Positions 1-7,717 of a stretch of DNA of 38,222 nt are shown here, one piece after another; the stretch's first letter is position 1; each line of letters begins with the position of its first letter. The stretch is from Alphaproteobacteria bacterium (GTDB taxonomy: Bacteria > Pseudomonadota > Alphaproteobacteria > Reyranellales > Reyranellaceae). Made by a program: the position numbers and the translations under genes. The notes below the pieces were generated by a model. The model was not told the origin of the DNA. It saw nothing but the letters and a program-made list of their open reading frames with translations, and did no database searches. Location of the stretch: assembly GCA_017307275.1 (NCBI GenBank), contig JAFKFK010000047.1, positions 1-38,222 of the forward strand, given 5' to 3'.

Positions 1-785
1 CCCACCGGCACGCCGAACGACAGATGGAAGTGGTCGAAGATCGTGCGGACCTGGAGGCCCAGCACATCGGCGATGGCGATTCGCTCGCGATCGAGCGCCT
101 CGAGCAGGCGGCCGACATTGGGCGTCACGTTCTGGCTCTGACCCCAGGCCTCGCCGCGTTCCATGCGCGTCATATTGCCGAGCGCGATACCCATGTGGTT
201 CTGCGGGTTGAGATTGCTGAGCGCAATGGCAAGCAGGCTGCCGCGATCGACGAAGCGGTCGCCGAACAGGGTGCGGCAGAGGGCAAGACCCTGATCGCTT
301 GCTGCCGTGGGCACAGTGGCGAGATCGACTTTCTGGCGCACCGTGTTGACGCGAACTTCTGTGCTGCTGGCTTGCCGGCCGCTGAGCAAAGTGGTGCCCC
401 AGGCGACGATCGGTGCCGCGATGCCGCGCCCCGACAACAGGCGCGACAGGTAGAGGGCACCGAACGAGGCATGCGAGCTCACGATCACCGTCTGGCCCGA
501 TGCGACGAAGGGCGCGATGCGGTCGAAAACGTGCCGGTGGCCGTAAGCCGGCAGGGCGACCACGATCGCCTCGGCCCCGGCGATGAGCCTTTCGGCGCTG
601 TCCGCCACGGCCGGGCGGAACGAGCCTTCGATGGCACCGGACGCGACGAGCGGCTCTCCCCTGGCCAGGGCCCTGGTCCGCGCGCCGGACGGCGACCACA
701 GGGTCGCGGCATGGCCCTGCTGTTCGACAAACGCGGCCATCGCAAAGGCGATCGAACCGGCTCCGACAATGGCGACCTTCATCAT
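1..785 (-). CDS. Opine/octopine dehydrogenase-family NAD(P)-dependent oxidoreductase (3' end outside window)
   Basis: The frame reads from ATG ATG AAG at 785 to the window edge without a stop, giving 261 residues with the C-terminus missing. The N-terminus is a Rossmann fold (KVAIVGAGSIAFAMA, glycine motif at about residues 8-13). Further on, the segment SNLNPQNHMGIALGNM and a following ERIAIADVLG helix resemble the C-terminal domain of the NAD/NADP octopine/nopaline dehydrogenase family, which reductively joins amino acids to 2-oxo acids or reverses this. The start lies four bases after the rtcB stop, with a GAAGGG ribosome site inside the end of rtcB, so the two are probably co-transcribed. 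The substrate is unknown. A ketopantoate-reductase-like role is the main alternative because the N-terminal folds are similar. Confidence 0.72.
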   Translation of the reverse strand, partial: MMKVAIVGAGSIAFAMAAFVEQQGHAATLWSPSGARTRALARGEPLVASGAIEGSFRPAVADSAERLIAGAEAIVVALPAYGHRHVFDRIAPFVASGQTVIVSSHASFGALYLSRLLSGRGIAAPIVAWGTTLLSGRQASSTEVRVNTVRQKVDLATVPTAASDQGLALCRTLFGDRFVDRGSLLAIALSNLNPQNHMGIALGNMTRMERGEAWGQSQNVTPNVGRLLEALDRERIAIADVLGLQVRTIFDHFHLSFGVPV

Positions 786-789
786 TGTT

Positions 790-1998
790 CTAGCCCTTCA
801 CGCACAAAACCTGACGCAGCGTGTACCTGATCTCGACCAGATCGGTCTGGGCCGCCATCACGGCATCGATGTCCTTGTAGGCGGCCGGGCTCTCGTCGAG
901 CACGCCTTCGTCCTTGCGGCACTCCACGCCCTGGGTGGCCGCGACGTGATCGGCGAGTGAGATCGCCTCCTTGGCCCGCGTGCGAGACATCCTGCGGCCC
1001 GCACCATGCGAGCAGGAGTTGAAGGCCTCCGGATTGCCCCTGCCTTCGACGATGAAGGACTTCGCGCCCATCGAGCCCGGAATGATGCCCATCCTGCCCG
1101 TGCTGGCATCGACCGCGCCCTTGCGGGTGAGCCATACCTGTTCGCCGAAGTGCGTCTCGCGCGCGACGTAGTTGTGATGGCAGTTGATCGCCTCGACCTG
1201 GTGATCGAACGGCGGCAGGTGGCGGCGCAGCACGATCAGCACACGCCGCACCATGTCCTCGCGGTTCCGGGCGGCGTAGCGCTGGCACCAGTCGACGGCG
1301 TAGACGTAGTCGTCAAACAGGACCGTGCCTTCGCGGAGATAGGCGAGGTTGCGGTCCGGCAATTCGATGCTGAGCTGCTCGCAATCCTTCTTGGCGGCCT
1401 CGATGAAATACTGGCCGATCAGGTTGCCGATGCCGCGCGAACCGGAATGCAGCATGAGCCACACGCCGTCCTTGTCGTCGAGGCAAAGCTCGATGAAGTG
1501 ATTGCCGCCGCCCAAGGTGCCGAGCTGGCTGCCGATGATCGTGTCGAGCCTGTCCTTGCGCCGCTCGCCGATCTTGGGGTGCCGCTCGCGCAGCCAGGCG
1601 AGGAGATCATGGACGCCGTCGCCCAATACGGCGAGTCCAGGCTCGGCCTCCCGGTGCTGGGCGAGGCCGACCGGAACGGCGCGCTCGATCTCGGCGCGGA
1701 TCCTGGCCAAGTTGTCCGGCAGGTCGGACGGCGTGAGGCCGGCCAGGCGGACTGCGCACATGCCGCAGCCGATATCGACGCCCACGGCCGCCGGAATAAT
1801 CGCCGTCCTGGTCGGGATGACCGAACCGACCGTGGCACCCAGGCCCCAATGCACATCCGGCATGGCCGCGACGTGCGGAAAGACGAACGGCAGGCTGGCG
1901 ACGTTGCGCAGCTGCTTCTGCGCCGCCTCCTCGACCGGAACGCCGTTGGTCCAGGCCTTGATGGGGACCCTTGCGCCCGAAATCTCGTGGTAGCTCAT
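790..1998 (-). CDS. rtcB: RtcB-type RNA-splicing ligase
   Basis: RtcB joins RNA 2',3'-cyclic phosphate or 3'-phosphate ends to 5'-OH ends, using GTP and Mn2+ through a histidine-GMP intermediate. All expected motifs are visible: PDVHWG (47-52), DIGCGM with Asp75 and Cys78, GGGNHFIE (Asn166, His167), HSGSRG (184-189) and SCSHGAGR, with His331 as the likely guanylylated residue. The length of 402 residues is normal and the C-terminus ends in CVKG as in the family. I chose the ATG at 1998 because AGAAGG sits five bases upstream and MSYHEISG is a typical start. A GTG at 2028 would lie inside an AT-rich palindrome. No rtcA or rtcR is adjacent. An opine-dehydrogenase-like gene follows after four bases. 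Confidence 0.95.
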   Translation of the reverse strand: MSYHEISGARVPIKAWTNGVPVEEAAQKQLRNVASLPFVFPHVAAMPDVHWGLGATVGSVIPTRTAIIPAAVGVDIGCGMCAVRLAGLTPSDLPDNLARIRAEIERAVPVGLAQHREAEPGLAVLGDGVHDLLAWLRERHPKIGERRKDRLDTIIGSQLGTLGGGNHFIELCLDDKDGVWLMLHSGSRGIGNLIGQYFIEAAKKDCEQLSIELPDRNLAYLREGTVLFDDYVYAVDWCQRYAARNREDMVRRVLIVLRRHLPPFDHQVEAINCHHNYVARETHFGEQVWLTRKGAVDASTGRMGIIPGSMGAKSFIVEGRGNPEAFNSCSHGAGRRMSRTRAKEAISLADHVAATQGVECRKDEGVLDESPAAYKDIDAVMAAQTDLVEIRYTLRQVLCVKG

Positions 1999-2022
1999 CT
2001 CGACCTTCTTCGGCCTGCGGTT

Positions 2023-2041
2023 ATACACTTTTAAGTTGTAT
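2023..2041. promoter_or_regulatory. AT-rich imperfect palindrome upstream of rtcB
   Basis: The 19-bp sequence ATACACTTTTAAGTTGTAT matches its reverse complement at 7 of 9 pairs around a central base. It sits 25 bp before the rtcB start codon, in the only clearly AT-rich patch of this part of the window. TTGTAT is repeated directly at 2036-2041 and 2044-2049. On the minus strand, TTGTGA (2054-2049) and TATAAC (2025-2020) look like promoter boxes, but their 23-bp spacing is too long for a standard sigma-70 promoter. A regulator site or the rtcB promoter is plausible, and which of the two is inference. Confidence 0.4.
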
Positions 2042-2095
2042 TATTGTATCACAAGACGCCAGAGAGCGACAGGCGACCACCGTCGAGGCGAACGC

Positions 2096-3421
2096 CTAGG
2101 CCGCCAGGCGCCGGTCGAGCCAGTCGCGTGTTCGGTACCAGGCGCCGACGATCGGCAGGAACCACGAGGGATCGCCGTTGTAGAGCGGATGCTCGGGGAA
2201 GGCGCGGCCGTCCAGCGGATTGACCGGCACGTTGCGGCCGCCGGCGATCTTGCGCGCGGTCTCGGTGCCGAGATAGGTCATCATGGCGACGCCGTTGCCG
2301 TTGCAGGCCAGCAGGTAGTGGACGCCCTCGTCGGTGCCCATGTGCGGCATGTAGTCGAGTGCGAAGGCGACGTTGCCCGTCCAGACATGGGTGATGCGGA
2401 TGCCCGCGAGCTGCGGGAAGCGGTCGATCATGTACTGGTAGAGCGCCGGCGCGCTCACTTCCGGCGGCGCGGCGGTGAAGCGGGCGCGGCCGCCGAAGAT
2501 CAGCCGCGTGCCGTCGGGCGAGGGCCGGTAGTAGGTCAGCACCCGCTTGGTGTCGCCGATCGCCCGCATCTCGGGGATCAGCTTGCTGGCCGGCTCGGGC
2601 AGCGGCTCGGTCGCGATGATGTGGCTGGCCACCGGCACGACGCGGCGCTTCAGCCGCGGCGTCAGATCGCCGGTATAGCCGTTGGTCGCGACCACGACCT
2701 CGCGGCACTCGATCGGCCCCTTGGCGGTGAGCACGCGCCAGCCGGTCGCGGTCTTCTCCAGCCGCTCGGCCTCGACGCGGGCTGAGAGGACGGCGCCGGC
2801 GCGATGGGCGGCCTCCAGCAGGCCCTTGTAGTAGAGCGCGGGATGGAGATGGCCGGCGCGGCTGGCATACATGCCGCCGAAGTAATAGTCGGAGGCGATC
2901 ATCTCGCGCTGGCGTTCGCGCGGCACCATCGCGGCGCCGGCATTGGCGTACTTGTTGTAGGTCTCGACCTTGGTCGCCATATCGTCGTAGTGGCGCGGCG
3001 TCCAGGCGCCGACGAAGCGGCCGTTGCGATGCAGGCCGCAGTCGATCTTCTCGCGTGCGATGATGTCTTCCAGCACGCTGAGCGAGTCGGCGCCGGCCCC
3101 CATCAGCTCGGCCTTCAGGCGCTCGAACTCCTCGGCGATCGGGCTCTTGCCGCCCAGCCCTTTGCCGAGGTTGGTGCCGCCCGAAATCATGCCGCCGTTG
3201 CGCGTCGAGGCGCCGACCCCGAAATCGCCGCGCTCCAGCACGACGGCGTCGACGCCGTTGCGGCGCAGTTCGAGCGCGGTCGAGAGGCCGCCATAGCCGG
3301 CGCCCACGATCACCACGTCGGTGCGCGCCGGCGGGTCCTGCGACAGGGTGTTGTTGGGCGTCCACGCCTCCCACCACCAGGGCTGGGCCTTGAACTCGGG
3401 GTGGAAGATGTCGCTGCGCAT
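2096..3421 (-). CDS. FAD-dependent oxidoreductase, DAO / gamma-glutamylputrescine oxidase-like
   Basis: This 441-residue flavoprotein has the ADP-binding motif VVIVGAGYGGLSTALEL at residues 36-52 and the ribose-binding glutamate at 63 (VLER). An aromatic-rich N-terminus (PWWWEAW, 14-20) precedes it, as in PuuB/OrdL-like amine oxidases. The family oxidises primary or secondary amines and amino acids, giving an aldehyde or keto acid, ammonia and peroxide. The frame runs from ATG 3421 to a stop at 2096, and length and composition look intact. A DUF1674 gene ends two bases upstream (3423), so the two are probably co-transcribed. rtcB starts 97 bp downstream, with its own likely promoter. The substrate cannot be told; putrescine pathway partners are not adjacent. 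Confidence 0.85.
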   Translation of the reverse strand: MRSDIFHPEFKAQPWWWEAWTPNNTLSQDPPARTDVVIVGAGYGGLSTALELRRNGVDAVVLERGDFGVGASTRNGGMISGGTNLGKGLGGKSPIAEEFERLKAELMGAGADSLSVLEDIIAREKIDCGLHRNGRFVGAWTPRHYDDMATKVETYNKYANAGAAMVPRERQREMIASDYYFGGMYASRAGHLHPALYYKGLLEAAHRAGAVLSARVEAERLEKTATGWRVLTAKGPIECREVVVATNGYTGDLTPRLKRRVVPVASHIIATEPLPEPASKLIPEMRAIGDTKRVLTYYRPSPDGTRLIFGGRARFTAAPPEVSAPALYQYMIDRFPQLAGIRITHVWTGNVAFALDYMPHMGTDEGVHYLLACNGNGVAMMTYLGTETARKIAGGRNVPVNPLDGRAFPEHPLYNGDPSWFLPIVGAWYRTRDWLDRRLAA

Positions 3422-3422
3422 C

Positions 3423-3590
3423 CTAGAAGTCCGTCACCTTGCCGTTGAACTGCCAGTCGCCGTAGCGGGTCGGTTCGGGACCGGGCGGGCCGCCGATCTC
3501 CTCGACCTTCTTGGGCTTCTCGGAGGGGATAGGCGCAGCCGGCTCCGCTTTGGATGGCTCGGGCGGGGTGGGTTTCTTGGGCTCGGTCAT
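3423..3590 (-). CDS. DUF1674 / SDHAF4-like small protein
   Basis: A 55-residue protein with a Pro/Lys-rich, probably disordered N-terminus. Its conserved C-terminal block EIGGPPGPEPTRYGDWQFNG ends in VTDF and is diagnostic of the DUF1674 family. Eukaryotic members (SDHAF4/Sdh8) bind the flavinylated SdhA subunit before succinate dehydrogenase assembly. A similar role is plausible in alphaproteobacteria, but no sdh genes are nearby. I chose ATG 3590 (MTEPKKP), although a GTG at 3626 would add 12 residues and cannot be excluded. It is divergent from htpX, with 59 bp between starts. Confidence 0.85.
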   Translation of the reverse strand: MTEPKKPTPPEPSKAEPAAPIPSEKPKKVEEIGGPPGPEPTRYGDWQFNGKVTDF

Positions 3591-3649
3591 GCTGTCATGA
3601 TGCGCCGGCCCGCCTTGTTTCGCCACAGTTGGAAACCATCTTTCCGGCC

Positions 3650-4615
3650 ATGAACTACTTCAAGACTGCCCTCCTCCTGGCCGTGCTGACAGGCTTCGTG
3701 CTGGTCATCGGCTATCTGTTGGGTGGCCATACCGGCCTCATGCTGGCGCTGGTCGCGGCGCTCGGCATGAACCTGTTCGCCTACTGGAACAGCGACAAGA
3801 TGGTGCTGCGCATGAGCAACGCGCAGGAGGTCGGGCCGGAGACCGCCCCCGAACTCTTCGGCATCGTCCAGCAGCTCGCCCAGCGCGCCAACCTGCCGAT
3901 GCCCAAGGTCTACCTGATCGACGAGGACCAGCCGAACGCCTTCGCGACCGGCCGCGATCCCGAGCACGCCGCGGTGGCGGCCACCACCGGCCTGCTGCGC
4001 AACCTGTCGCGCGAGGAGATCGCGGGCGTGATGGCGCACGAGCTCAGCCACGTCCGCCATCGCGACACCCTGATCATGACCGTCGCGGCGACGCTTTCGG
4101 GCGCGCTCGGCATGCTGGCGAGCTTCGGCGGCCTGATGGGCGGCGGCCGCGATTCGGAAGGCCGGCCGATGGTCAATCCGATCGTGGCGATCGCGGCGAT
4201 GATCCTGGCGCCGATGGCGGCCATGCTGGTGCAGATGGCGATCAGCCGCGGCCGCGAGTACGAGGCCGACCGCATGGGCGCCGAGATCTGCGGCCAGCCG
4301 ATGTGGCTCGCCTCGGCGCTGGCCAAGCTGCACGCCGGCACGCAGCAGATCCACAATCAGGCGGCGGAACGCAATCCGGCGACGGCGCATATGTACATCG
4401 CCAACCCGCTGGCCGCCGCCGGTGGCATGTCGAGCCTGTTCTCGACCCATCCGCCGATGGAGGAGCGCATCGCGCGCCTGCAGGCGATGGCGGCGAGCGG
4501 CGGCTACAGCCCGCGGCCGGCCGGCGCGTCGCGTCCGGCACGGTCGAGCATCCCGCAGACGGGCAGCCCCTGGGGCTCCACTCCGCAGGATTCGGGTCGC
4601 GGCCCCTGGGGTTAA
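3650..4615 (+). CDS. htpX: HtpX-family membrane zinc metalloprotease
   Basis: M48B-family protease of inner-membrane quality control, degrading misfolded or damaged membrane proteins. The start at ATG 3650 (MNYFKTALLLAV) gives 321 residues. Two hydrophobic N-terminal segments span about residues 5-42. The zinc motif HELSH is at 130-134 and the third ligand is Glu203 in REYEAD. A further membrane segment lies between them. The C-terminal tail after about residue 285 is Gly/Ser/Pro-rich and low in complexity, longer than the E. coli protein's end. The frame stays open upstream to 3554, but that stretch overlaps the DUF1674 gene and lacks family similarity, so I excluded it. rmuC converges from the right, 15 bp away. 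Confidence 0.94.
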   Translation: MNYFKTALLLAVLTGFVLVIGYLLGGHTGLMLALVAALGMNLFAYWNSDKMVLRMSNAQEVGPETAPELFGIVQQLAQRANLPMPKVYLIDEDQPNAFATGRDPEHAAVAATTGLLRNLSREEIAGVMAHELSHVRHRDTLIMTVAATLSGALGMLASFGGLMGGGRDSEGRPMVNPIVAIAAMILAPMAAMLVQMAISRGREYEADRMGAEICGQPMWLASALAKLHAGTQQIHNQAAERNPATAHMYIANPLAAAGGMSSLFSTHPPMEERIARLQAMAASGGYSPRPAGASRPARSSIPQTGSPWGSTPQDSGRGPWG

Positions 4616-4632
4616 GCTTGGGGGTTAAGCTT
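4608..4632. repeat. 13-bp tandem duplication between htpX and rmuC
   Basis: GGGGTTAAGCTTG (4608-4620) is followed at once by GGGGTTAAGCTT (4621-4632), and AAGCTT recurs a third time at 4634-4639. The first copy contains the htpX stop codon, and the rmuC stop lies at the end of the second. No T-tract hairpin is evident, so this looks like a replication-slippage duplication more than a terminator. Confidence 0.7.
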
Positions 4633-5680
4633 AAAGCTTCGGCAAGGACGGCGGATCGTCGCCCAGGTCGACGTCGAGGATGCGCTGACCGCGCTTGGTG
4701 ATGCGGTCAGCGGAAATATCGACGTCGCGGAGGTCCTTCTCGGTCATCGCAAAGTGTGACTTGAGCTTCTCGACACGCTCGTCGAGGCGCTTCACGTCGT
4801 CCAGCAAAAGCCCGACCGTCTTCTGAATCTCGCCCGCCTGCTCGCGCATGCGCACGTCCTTCAGGACGGCACGCACGGTGTTGAGCGTGGCCATCATGGT
4901 GGTGGGCGAGACGATCCAGACGCGCGCCTTGTACGATTCCTCGACGATCGCCGTGAAGTTGGCATGCAGCTCGGCATAGACCGCCTCGGACGGCAGGAAC
5001 AGCAGCGCCGATTCGGCGGTCTCGCCCGGCACGCCGACATACTTGTCGCGAATGTCGGCGATGTGCTTGCGCATCGCCTGCTGGAAGGCCCGCTGCGCAG
5101 CCTGCAGGGCCTGGGCATCGCCCGGCGCTACGGCGCGCAGCGCGCGATAGCTCTCCAGCGGGAACTTGGCGTCGATGGCGATCGGGCCTGGCGGATGCGG
5201 CAGCTTCAGCAGGCAGTCGGCGCGCACGCCTGAGGAGAGCGTCACCTGGAAGGCGTAGGCCGAGGGCGGCAGCGCGCTGGCCACCAGGTCGTTCAGCTGC
5301 ACCTCGCCGAAGGCGCCGCGCGCCTGCTTGTTGGAAAGGACTTCCTGCAGGCTCACGACCTGGGTCGACAGCTCGCCGATCTTCTTCTGCGCCTCGTCGA
5401 TGCGCACCAGGCGCTCGCGCAGGTCGGTGACGATCTGTCCGGTGGCCTTCTCGGTGCGGTCCAGCCGCTCGTGCACCACCTTGCTCAGTGCCTGTTCCTG
5501 CTCGCGCAGCGAACGCTCGACCCGCTGCACGGTTTCGACCTGCTGGCTGAGCGCCAGGCCGAGCTGCTGGCGCATCTGCTCGGCATCGCGGGTGCTGCCG
5601 CTCTGGCGCAGCAGGATGGCGGCAAGGATCAGGACCAGCAGGCCGATGGCCGCGAGGAGGACGATCGTCAGCGTATCCAT
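4631..5680 (-). CDS. rmuC: RmuC-family DNA recombination protein
   Basis: RmuC proteins limit inversions at short inverted repeats and contain a predicted PD-(D/E)XK nuclease-like core. The start at ATG 5680 gives 349 residues. A hydrophobic anchor (TIVLLAAIGLLVLILAAILL) is at 4-23. A charged coiled coil covers about 30-110. The conserved core begins near KQARGAFGEVQL and includes AIDAKFPLESY. The family hallmark EAVYAELHANF and the segment VWIVSPTTMMATLNTVRAV follow. An AAGGGG site precedes this start; the upstream in-frame start at 5716 has no support. It is divergent from the nucleotidase at 5742 and convergent with htpX. E. coli RmuC is longer, with shorter forms in alphaproteobacteria. 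Confidence 0.93.
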   Translation of the reverse strand: MDTLTIVLLAAIGLLVLILAAILLRQSGSTRDAEQMRQQLGLALSQQVETVQRVERSLREQEQALSKVVHERLDRTEKATGQIVTDLRERLVRIDEAQKKIGELSTQVVSLQEVLSNKQARGAFGEVQLNDLVASALPPSAYAFQVTLSSGVRADCLLKLPHPPGPIAIDAKFPLESYRALRAVAPGDAQALQAAQRAFQQAMRKHIADIRDKYVGVPGETAESALLFLPSEAVYAELHANFTAIVEESYKARVWIVSPTTMMATLNTVRAVLKDVRMREQAGEIQKTVGLLLDDVKRLDERVEKLKSHFAMTEKDLRDVDISADRITKRGQRILDVDLGDDPPSLPKL

Positions 5681-5741
5681 TGGGCCCCTTATAATCCGCC
5701 GCCTCGACAAGCGCACGGCTGGCGGCTAAGCCAACCGTGCC

Positions 5742-6452
5742 ATGGCTCAAAAACAAGACCCCCGCAGTCCCAATATCCTTGGGCCCGATCCGGATGTCTG
5801 GCTGTTCGACCTCGACAACACGCTCTATCCGGCGCGCTGCAACCTGTTCGCCCAGATCGATGTGCGCATCGGGCGCTACATCGCCGACTGGCTGAAGGTC
5901 GATGCCGAGGAAGCGCGGCGCGTGCAGAAGCAGTACTGGCGCGACCACGGCACGTCGATGCGCGGCATGATGAGCCTGCACGGCGTCGACCCCAAGCACT
6001 ACCTCGACTATGTGCACGACATCGACTACTCGCCGGTCGAGGCCAATCCGGCGCTCGAGGCCGCGCTTCGCGCCCTGCCGGGACGCAAGATCATCTTCAC
6101 CGCGGGCGACGTGCCGCATGCGGAGAAGGTCTTGGAACGGCTGGGCGTGGCGCATCACTTCGAGGCGATCTTCGACGTCGCCGCCGGCGACTATTGGCCC
6201 AAGCCCCATCGCCAGATCTACGACAAGCTGGTCACCCTGCATGGCGTCGATCCGGCGCGCGCAGCGATGGCCGACGACATCTCGGTCAACCTCAAGCCGG
6301 CCTACGACATGGGCATGCGTACGGTGTGGATCCGCACCGACGAGAGCGTGAAGCGGGCCGTCGATACCGATCTCAGCCACATCCATCACCAGACCGATGA
6401 CCTCACGACATGGCTCACCGGCTGGCTGGCGGAAAGGAGTTCCAAGTCTTGA
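5742..6452 (+). CDS. HAD-superfamily pyrimidine 5'-nucleotidase
   Basis: A 236-residue HAD subfamily IA phosphatase. Motif I is FDLDNTLYP (nucleophile Asp23, acid Asp25), motif II is IIFTAGD, and motif III/IV is around YWPKPHRQIY and MADDISVNLKPA. The pattern DLDNTLY with NLKPAYDMGM is typical of the pyrimidine 5'-nucleotidase group (SDT1/PHM8-like), which dephosphorylates UMP and CMP. Its TGA stop (6450-6452) overlaps the TTG start of the next gene, so the two are translationally coupled. In many alphaproteobacteria this gene sits near dapD or argB, which are absent here. The exact substrate is inferred from family only. Confidence 0.88.
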   Translation: MAQKQDPRSPNILGPDPDVWLFDLDNTLYPARCNLFAQIDVRIGRYIADWLKVDAEEARRVQKQYWRDHGTSMRGMMSLHGVDPKHYLDYVHDIDYSPVEANPALEAALRALPGRKIIFTAGDVPHAEKVLERLGVAHHFEAIFDVAAGDYWPKPHRQIYDKLVTLHGVDPARAAMADDISVNLKPAYDMGMRTVWIRTDESVKRAVDTDLSHIHHQTDDLTTWLTGWLAERSSKS

Positions 6453-7396
6453 AGATCCTGATCCTCGGCGCCGGTGCGGTCGGCGGCTATTTCGGCGCCC
6501 GTCTCCATCAGGCCGGCGCGGACGTGACGTTCCTGCTGCGCGAGAAGCGCGCCGCCAAGGTCAAGGCCGAGGGGCTGGTGATCAAGAGCCCCAAGGGCGA
6601 TGCCGTGCTGCCGGTCAAGGTCGTGACCAAGGGCGGCGAGGGCGGGCCCTACGACGTCGTCATCCTTGCCTGCAAAGCCTACGACCTCGACTCGGCCATC
6701 GAGTCGATCGCGCCGGCGGTGGGCGCCAACACAACCATCGTGCCGATGCTGAACGGGCACGCCCATTTCGGCGTGCTGGATGCCAAGTTCGGCGCCGACA
6801 AGGTGGCGGGCGGCCTGGCGCGCATCGGCGGCATGCTGGGCCCCAACGGCGAGGTGCTGCACACCAGCCCGTTCGCCGGTGTGTCCTTCGGCGAGCGTTC
6901 CGGCCAGCCGGCGCGGCCGTCGCTGAAGGACCTCGACGCGGCCTGCAAGAAGGCCGGCATCGACGGCGGCCTGAACGATCGCATCAACCAGGATCTCTGG
7001 GACAAGTGGATCATGCTGACCTCGCTCGCCGCCATGTGCTGCACCTTGCGCGGCACGACGGGAGACATCATGGCGGCCGAGGACGGCGAGGGCCTGATGC
7101 TCGAGACCGTCGAGGAGTGCCGCAAGGTGGCGGCCGCCGAAGGCTTCGATCCGGGCGACAAGGGCATCGCCAACCTCAAGACCTACCTGACCCAGCGCGG
7201 CTCGGGCTTTGCGGCCTCGATGCTGGGCGACCTCGAAAAGGGCGGGGCGATCGAGGGCCGGCACGTGATCGGCGACATGCTGGGCCGGGCGCGCAAGCAC
7301 GGCATTACGGCGCCGCATCTGCGCACGGCCTATGCCGTGGTCCAGGCCTACGAGGCGCGGCGCGACCGCGGCGGGCTCGGCAAGGCGACGAAGTAG
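6449..7396 (+). CDS. Ketopantoate reductase family protein (ApbA/PanE)
   Basis: The fold is an N-terminal NADPH-binding Rossmann domain (KILILGAGAVGGYFG, glycines at 7-13) and an all-helical C-terminal domain with the family signature around NQDLWDKWIMLTSLAAM. PanE reduces 2-dehydropantoate to pantoate in coenzyme A synthesis, but many ApbA/PanE-like paralogues act on other 2-oxo acids. I placed the start at TTG 6449 because AAGGAG lies at 6434-6439, nine bases upstream, and translation then begins directly with the Rossmann strand. The in-frame ATG at 6410 adds 13 residues of no family similarity. The protein is 315 residues. The last codons merge into a degenerate tandem repeat. Confidence 0.88.
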   Translation: MKILILGAGAVGGYFGARLHQAGADVTFLLREKRAAKVKAEGLVIKSPKGDAVLPVKVVTKGGEGGPYDVVILACKAYDLDSAIESIAPAVGANTTIVPMLNGHAHFGVLDAKFGADKVAGGLARIGGMLGPNGEVLHTSPFAGVSFGERSGQPARPSLKDLDAACKKAGIDGGLNDRINQDLWDKWIMLTSLAAMCCTLRGTTGDIMAAEDGEGLMLETVEECRKVAAAEGFDPGDKGIANLKTYLTQRGSGFAASMLGDLEKGGAIEGRHVIGDMLGRARKHGITAPHLRTAYAVVQAYEARRDRGGLGKATK

Positions 7397-7449
7397 GGCC
7401 GACCAAGTAGGGCGACCAAGTAGGGCGATCAAGCAGGGCCGACCAAGCA
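7384..7449. repeat. Degenerate 12-14 bp tandem repeat at the end of the PanE-like gene
   Basis: Five consecutive units follow the pattern GGG(C)CGAYSAAGYA: 7384-7395 (inside the gene, ending at the stop), 7396-7409, 7410-7422, 7423-7435 and 7436-7449. The two best units, GGGCCGACCAAGTA and GGGCCGACCAAGCA, differ at one base. The units repeat the last codons and stop of the gene (GCGACGAAGTAG), which suggests slippage expansion of the gene's own 3' end. Confidence 0.85.
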
Positions 7450-7451
7450 GG

Positions 7452-7482
7452 GGCCGCCGCCGGGCGTCCGGCCGGCGGGGCC
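7452..7482 (+). terminator. GC-rich hairpin after the PanE-like gene
   Basis: GGCCGCCGCCGG (7452-7463) pairs with CCGGCCGGCGGGGCC (7468-7482) around a GCGT loop, with small bulges, and is followed by TTT. The stem is very strong but the T-tract is short. It may act as a terminator or an mRNA 3'-end stabiliser for the nucleotidase-PanE pair. Confidence 0.5.
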
Positions 7483-7717
7483 TTTGGCCTGTTCCGTCAC
7501 GCTGCGAACGGGCTTGAAAGCGCGCGCCCCGAGGCTTACGTCTTGGGTATGAACTTCTCGGTCATTCTCGCCCTGGTGCCGCGACGGAACCATCCGATCG
7601 CGGAAGCGTAGTCCCCGAGCCGGCTCCTCGTGTCCCGGCGTCGGGGCACTGAATCGCCTATGCGCGATTGCCGACAGTTCTCTTAAATTTTGGGTTCACT
7701 AAGCAGGAGCATCAGCG
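7483..7717. other. Intergenic region upstream of rnk, no gene recognised
   Basis: Together with the repeat and hairpin before it, this makes a 321-bp gap between genes. A 20-codon frame (ATG 7549 to TAG 7611) has no ribosome site and I do not call it. TTGCCG at 7668-7673 and the AT-rich TTAAATTTT at 7683-7691 probably belong to the rnk promoter, but their spacing does not fit a standard -35/-10 pair. Nothing resembling a tRNA or a known riboswitch was seen. Confidence 0.5.

Noticed and set aside
1999..2028. Upstream GTG start for rtcB
   Set aside because: It lies within the AT-rich palindrome and lacks a ribosome site, while ATG 1998 has one and fits the family start.
1..3421. An opine catabolism cluster made of the dehydrogenase and the FAD oxidoreductase
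   Set aside because: Opine oxidases are usually multi-subunit with linked transporters; here rtcB and its own promoter region separate the two genes, so the evidence is too thin.
3554..3649. N-terminal extension of HtpX
   Set aside because: The extension overlaps the divergent DUF1674 gene, has no ribosome site, and HtpX proteins start at the membrane segment seen from 3650.
7549..7611. Possible 20-residue leader peptide upstream of rnk
   Set aside because: No ribosome site, no repeated regulatory codons, and no attenuator hairpin with a T-tract near it.
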